In this document: in pieces, positions 6,681-7,068 of the stretch
Position numbering within the stretch: position 1 is the stretch's first letter
How the letters are laid out: each line of letters begins with the position of its first letter
NCBI GenBank assembly: GCA_964640855.1
Contig: CAZXIX010000155.1
Coordinates: 1 to 7,068, forward strand
DNA length: 7,068 nucleotides
Source: JAJDFU01 sp964640855
Lineage (GTDB): Bacteria; Bacteroidota; Bacteroidia; Chitinophagales; Saprospiraceae
Reading direction: 5' to 3'
Position numbers and translations under genes: made by a program
The notes under the pieces: model-generated
The model's input: the letters and a program-made list of their open reading frames with translations, nothing else
What the model was told of the DNA's origin: nothing
The model's database searches: none

Positions 6681-7068
6681 CTATTCCGGCTGTGCCGGTT
6701 TTTGTTTTCCTATCAAAGACTCAAATACTTCCTGATTCACCTCGATCCGGTATTCCGATCTCAATTGGGCGATCCATTCTTTTTCGAGTTGATCCTGATA
6801 ATCGGCGATGATGTAACCTCTCGCCTCCTCCAGTTTTTTGTCGGCCGGAGGCAGGATCTCTTCGACCCGGTAGAAAACTGTTTTTCCCTTTTCCGGTGAA
6901 AAGGGAGCCGTGAGCGTTCCGGCTTCCCATTGCAGGCCGGGGATCTCTTCCCTTCTGGATTTTTCCAGCAACTCGGTCGACAGGCTGGGTCCTCCCTCTT
7001 CGTTTTCCCATTGCGCGAACAATTCTTCTTCCGACCCCGCGGAAGCAGCCTGCCGGACTTCTTCCAGC
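6681..7068 (-). CDS. C-terminal part of a SurA-like peptidyl-prolyl isomerase (runs off the right edge)
   Basis: Only the last 128 codons are visible. The frame is open through 7068, reading LEEVRQAASAGSEEELFAQW at the edge, so any apparent start inside the window (such as the TTG at 7022) is internal. The visible part holds the end of a parvulin-like domain (IPGLQWEAGTLTAPFSPEKG, then KTVFYRVEEILPP). A long C-terminal helix follows (KLEEARGYIIADYQDQLEKE, then WIAQLRSEYRIEVNQEVFES). The 'EARGYIIADYQDxLEKEWI.xLR' ending is, from memory, typical of the large two-parvulin-domain periplasmic isomerases of Bacteroidota, usually several hundred residues long. The stop at 6681 lies 18 bp before the lipoprotein gene, consistent with co-transcription as the first of three visible chaperone genes. 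Whether its N-terminus carries a signal peptide or catalytic parvulin motifs cannot be seen. Confidence 0.8.
   Translation of the reverse strand, partial: LEEVRQAASAGSEEELFAQWENEEGGPSLSTELLEKSRREEIPGLQWEAGTLTAPFSPEKGKTVFYRVEEILPPADKKLEEARGYIIADYQDQLEKEWIAQLRSEYRIEVNQEVFESLIGKQKPAQPE

Noticed and set aside
7020..7022. TTG at 7022 as the start of a 113-residue gene
   Set aside because: The frame stays open upstream to the window edge, and the protein reads as the tail of a larger isomerase, so this is an internal Leu codon.

Overview
The window comes from a member of the Bacteroidota. Three things support this. The large secreted protein ends in a type IX secretion (T9SS) C-terminal sorting domain, a signal confined to that phylum. 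Just before it lies the 'LPIELLSF...WRTASE' Fn3-like module that often precedes such tails. The cluster of three SurA/parvulin-type proteins has sequence features I associate with Bacteroidota versions of these chaperones. Base composition looks roughly balanced to slightly G+C-rich. The style of the large protein suggests the Saprospiria/Lewinella side of the phylum, but that is an impression, not a demonstration.

Everything real lies on the minus strand, so transcription runs from base 7068 towards base 1. In transcription order: (1) the last 128 codons of a SurA-like peptidyl-prolyl isomerase, running in from beyond the right edge (7068-6681); (2) a small lipoprotein with SurA-like ends and a degenerate parvulin core (6662-5796); (3) a complete SurA-type chaperone with signal peptide and two parvulin domains (5732-4344). 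These are separated by 18 and 63 bp and probably form one operon for folding outer-membrane and exported proteins in the periplasm. A 113-bp gap rich in inverted repeats follows and includes a plausible intrinsic terminator. Then comes (4) a 1384-residue secreted protein (4230-76) with three tandem ~220-residue beta-sandwich-like repeats, a beta-helix-like middle, an Fn3-like module and a T9SS sorting tail. A short hairpin lies after its stop codon.

The three chaperone genes probably act together on envelope proteins in transit. The large protein is a T9SS cargo that must cross the same periplasm. Their adjacency is suggestive, but the terminator argues that the cargo gene is transcribed separately. 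I see no RNA genes, mobile elements, CRISPR arrays or defence genes. The most distinctive feature is the internal repeat of the large gene: the middle copy starts like copy 3 and ends like copy 1, as unequal crossing-over between two ancestral copies would produce.
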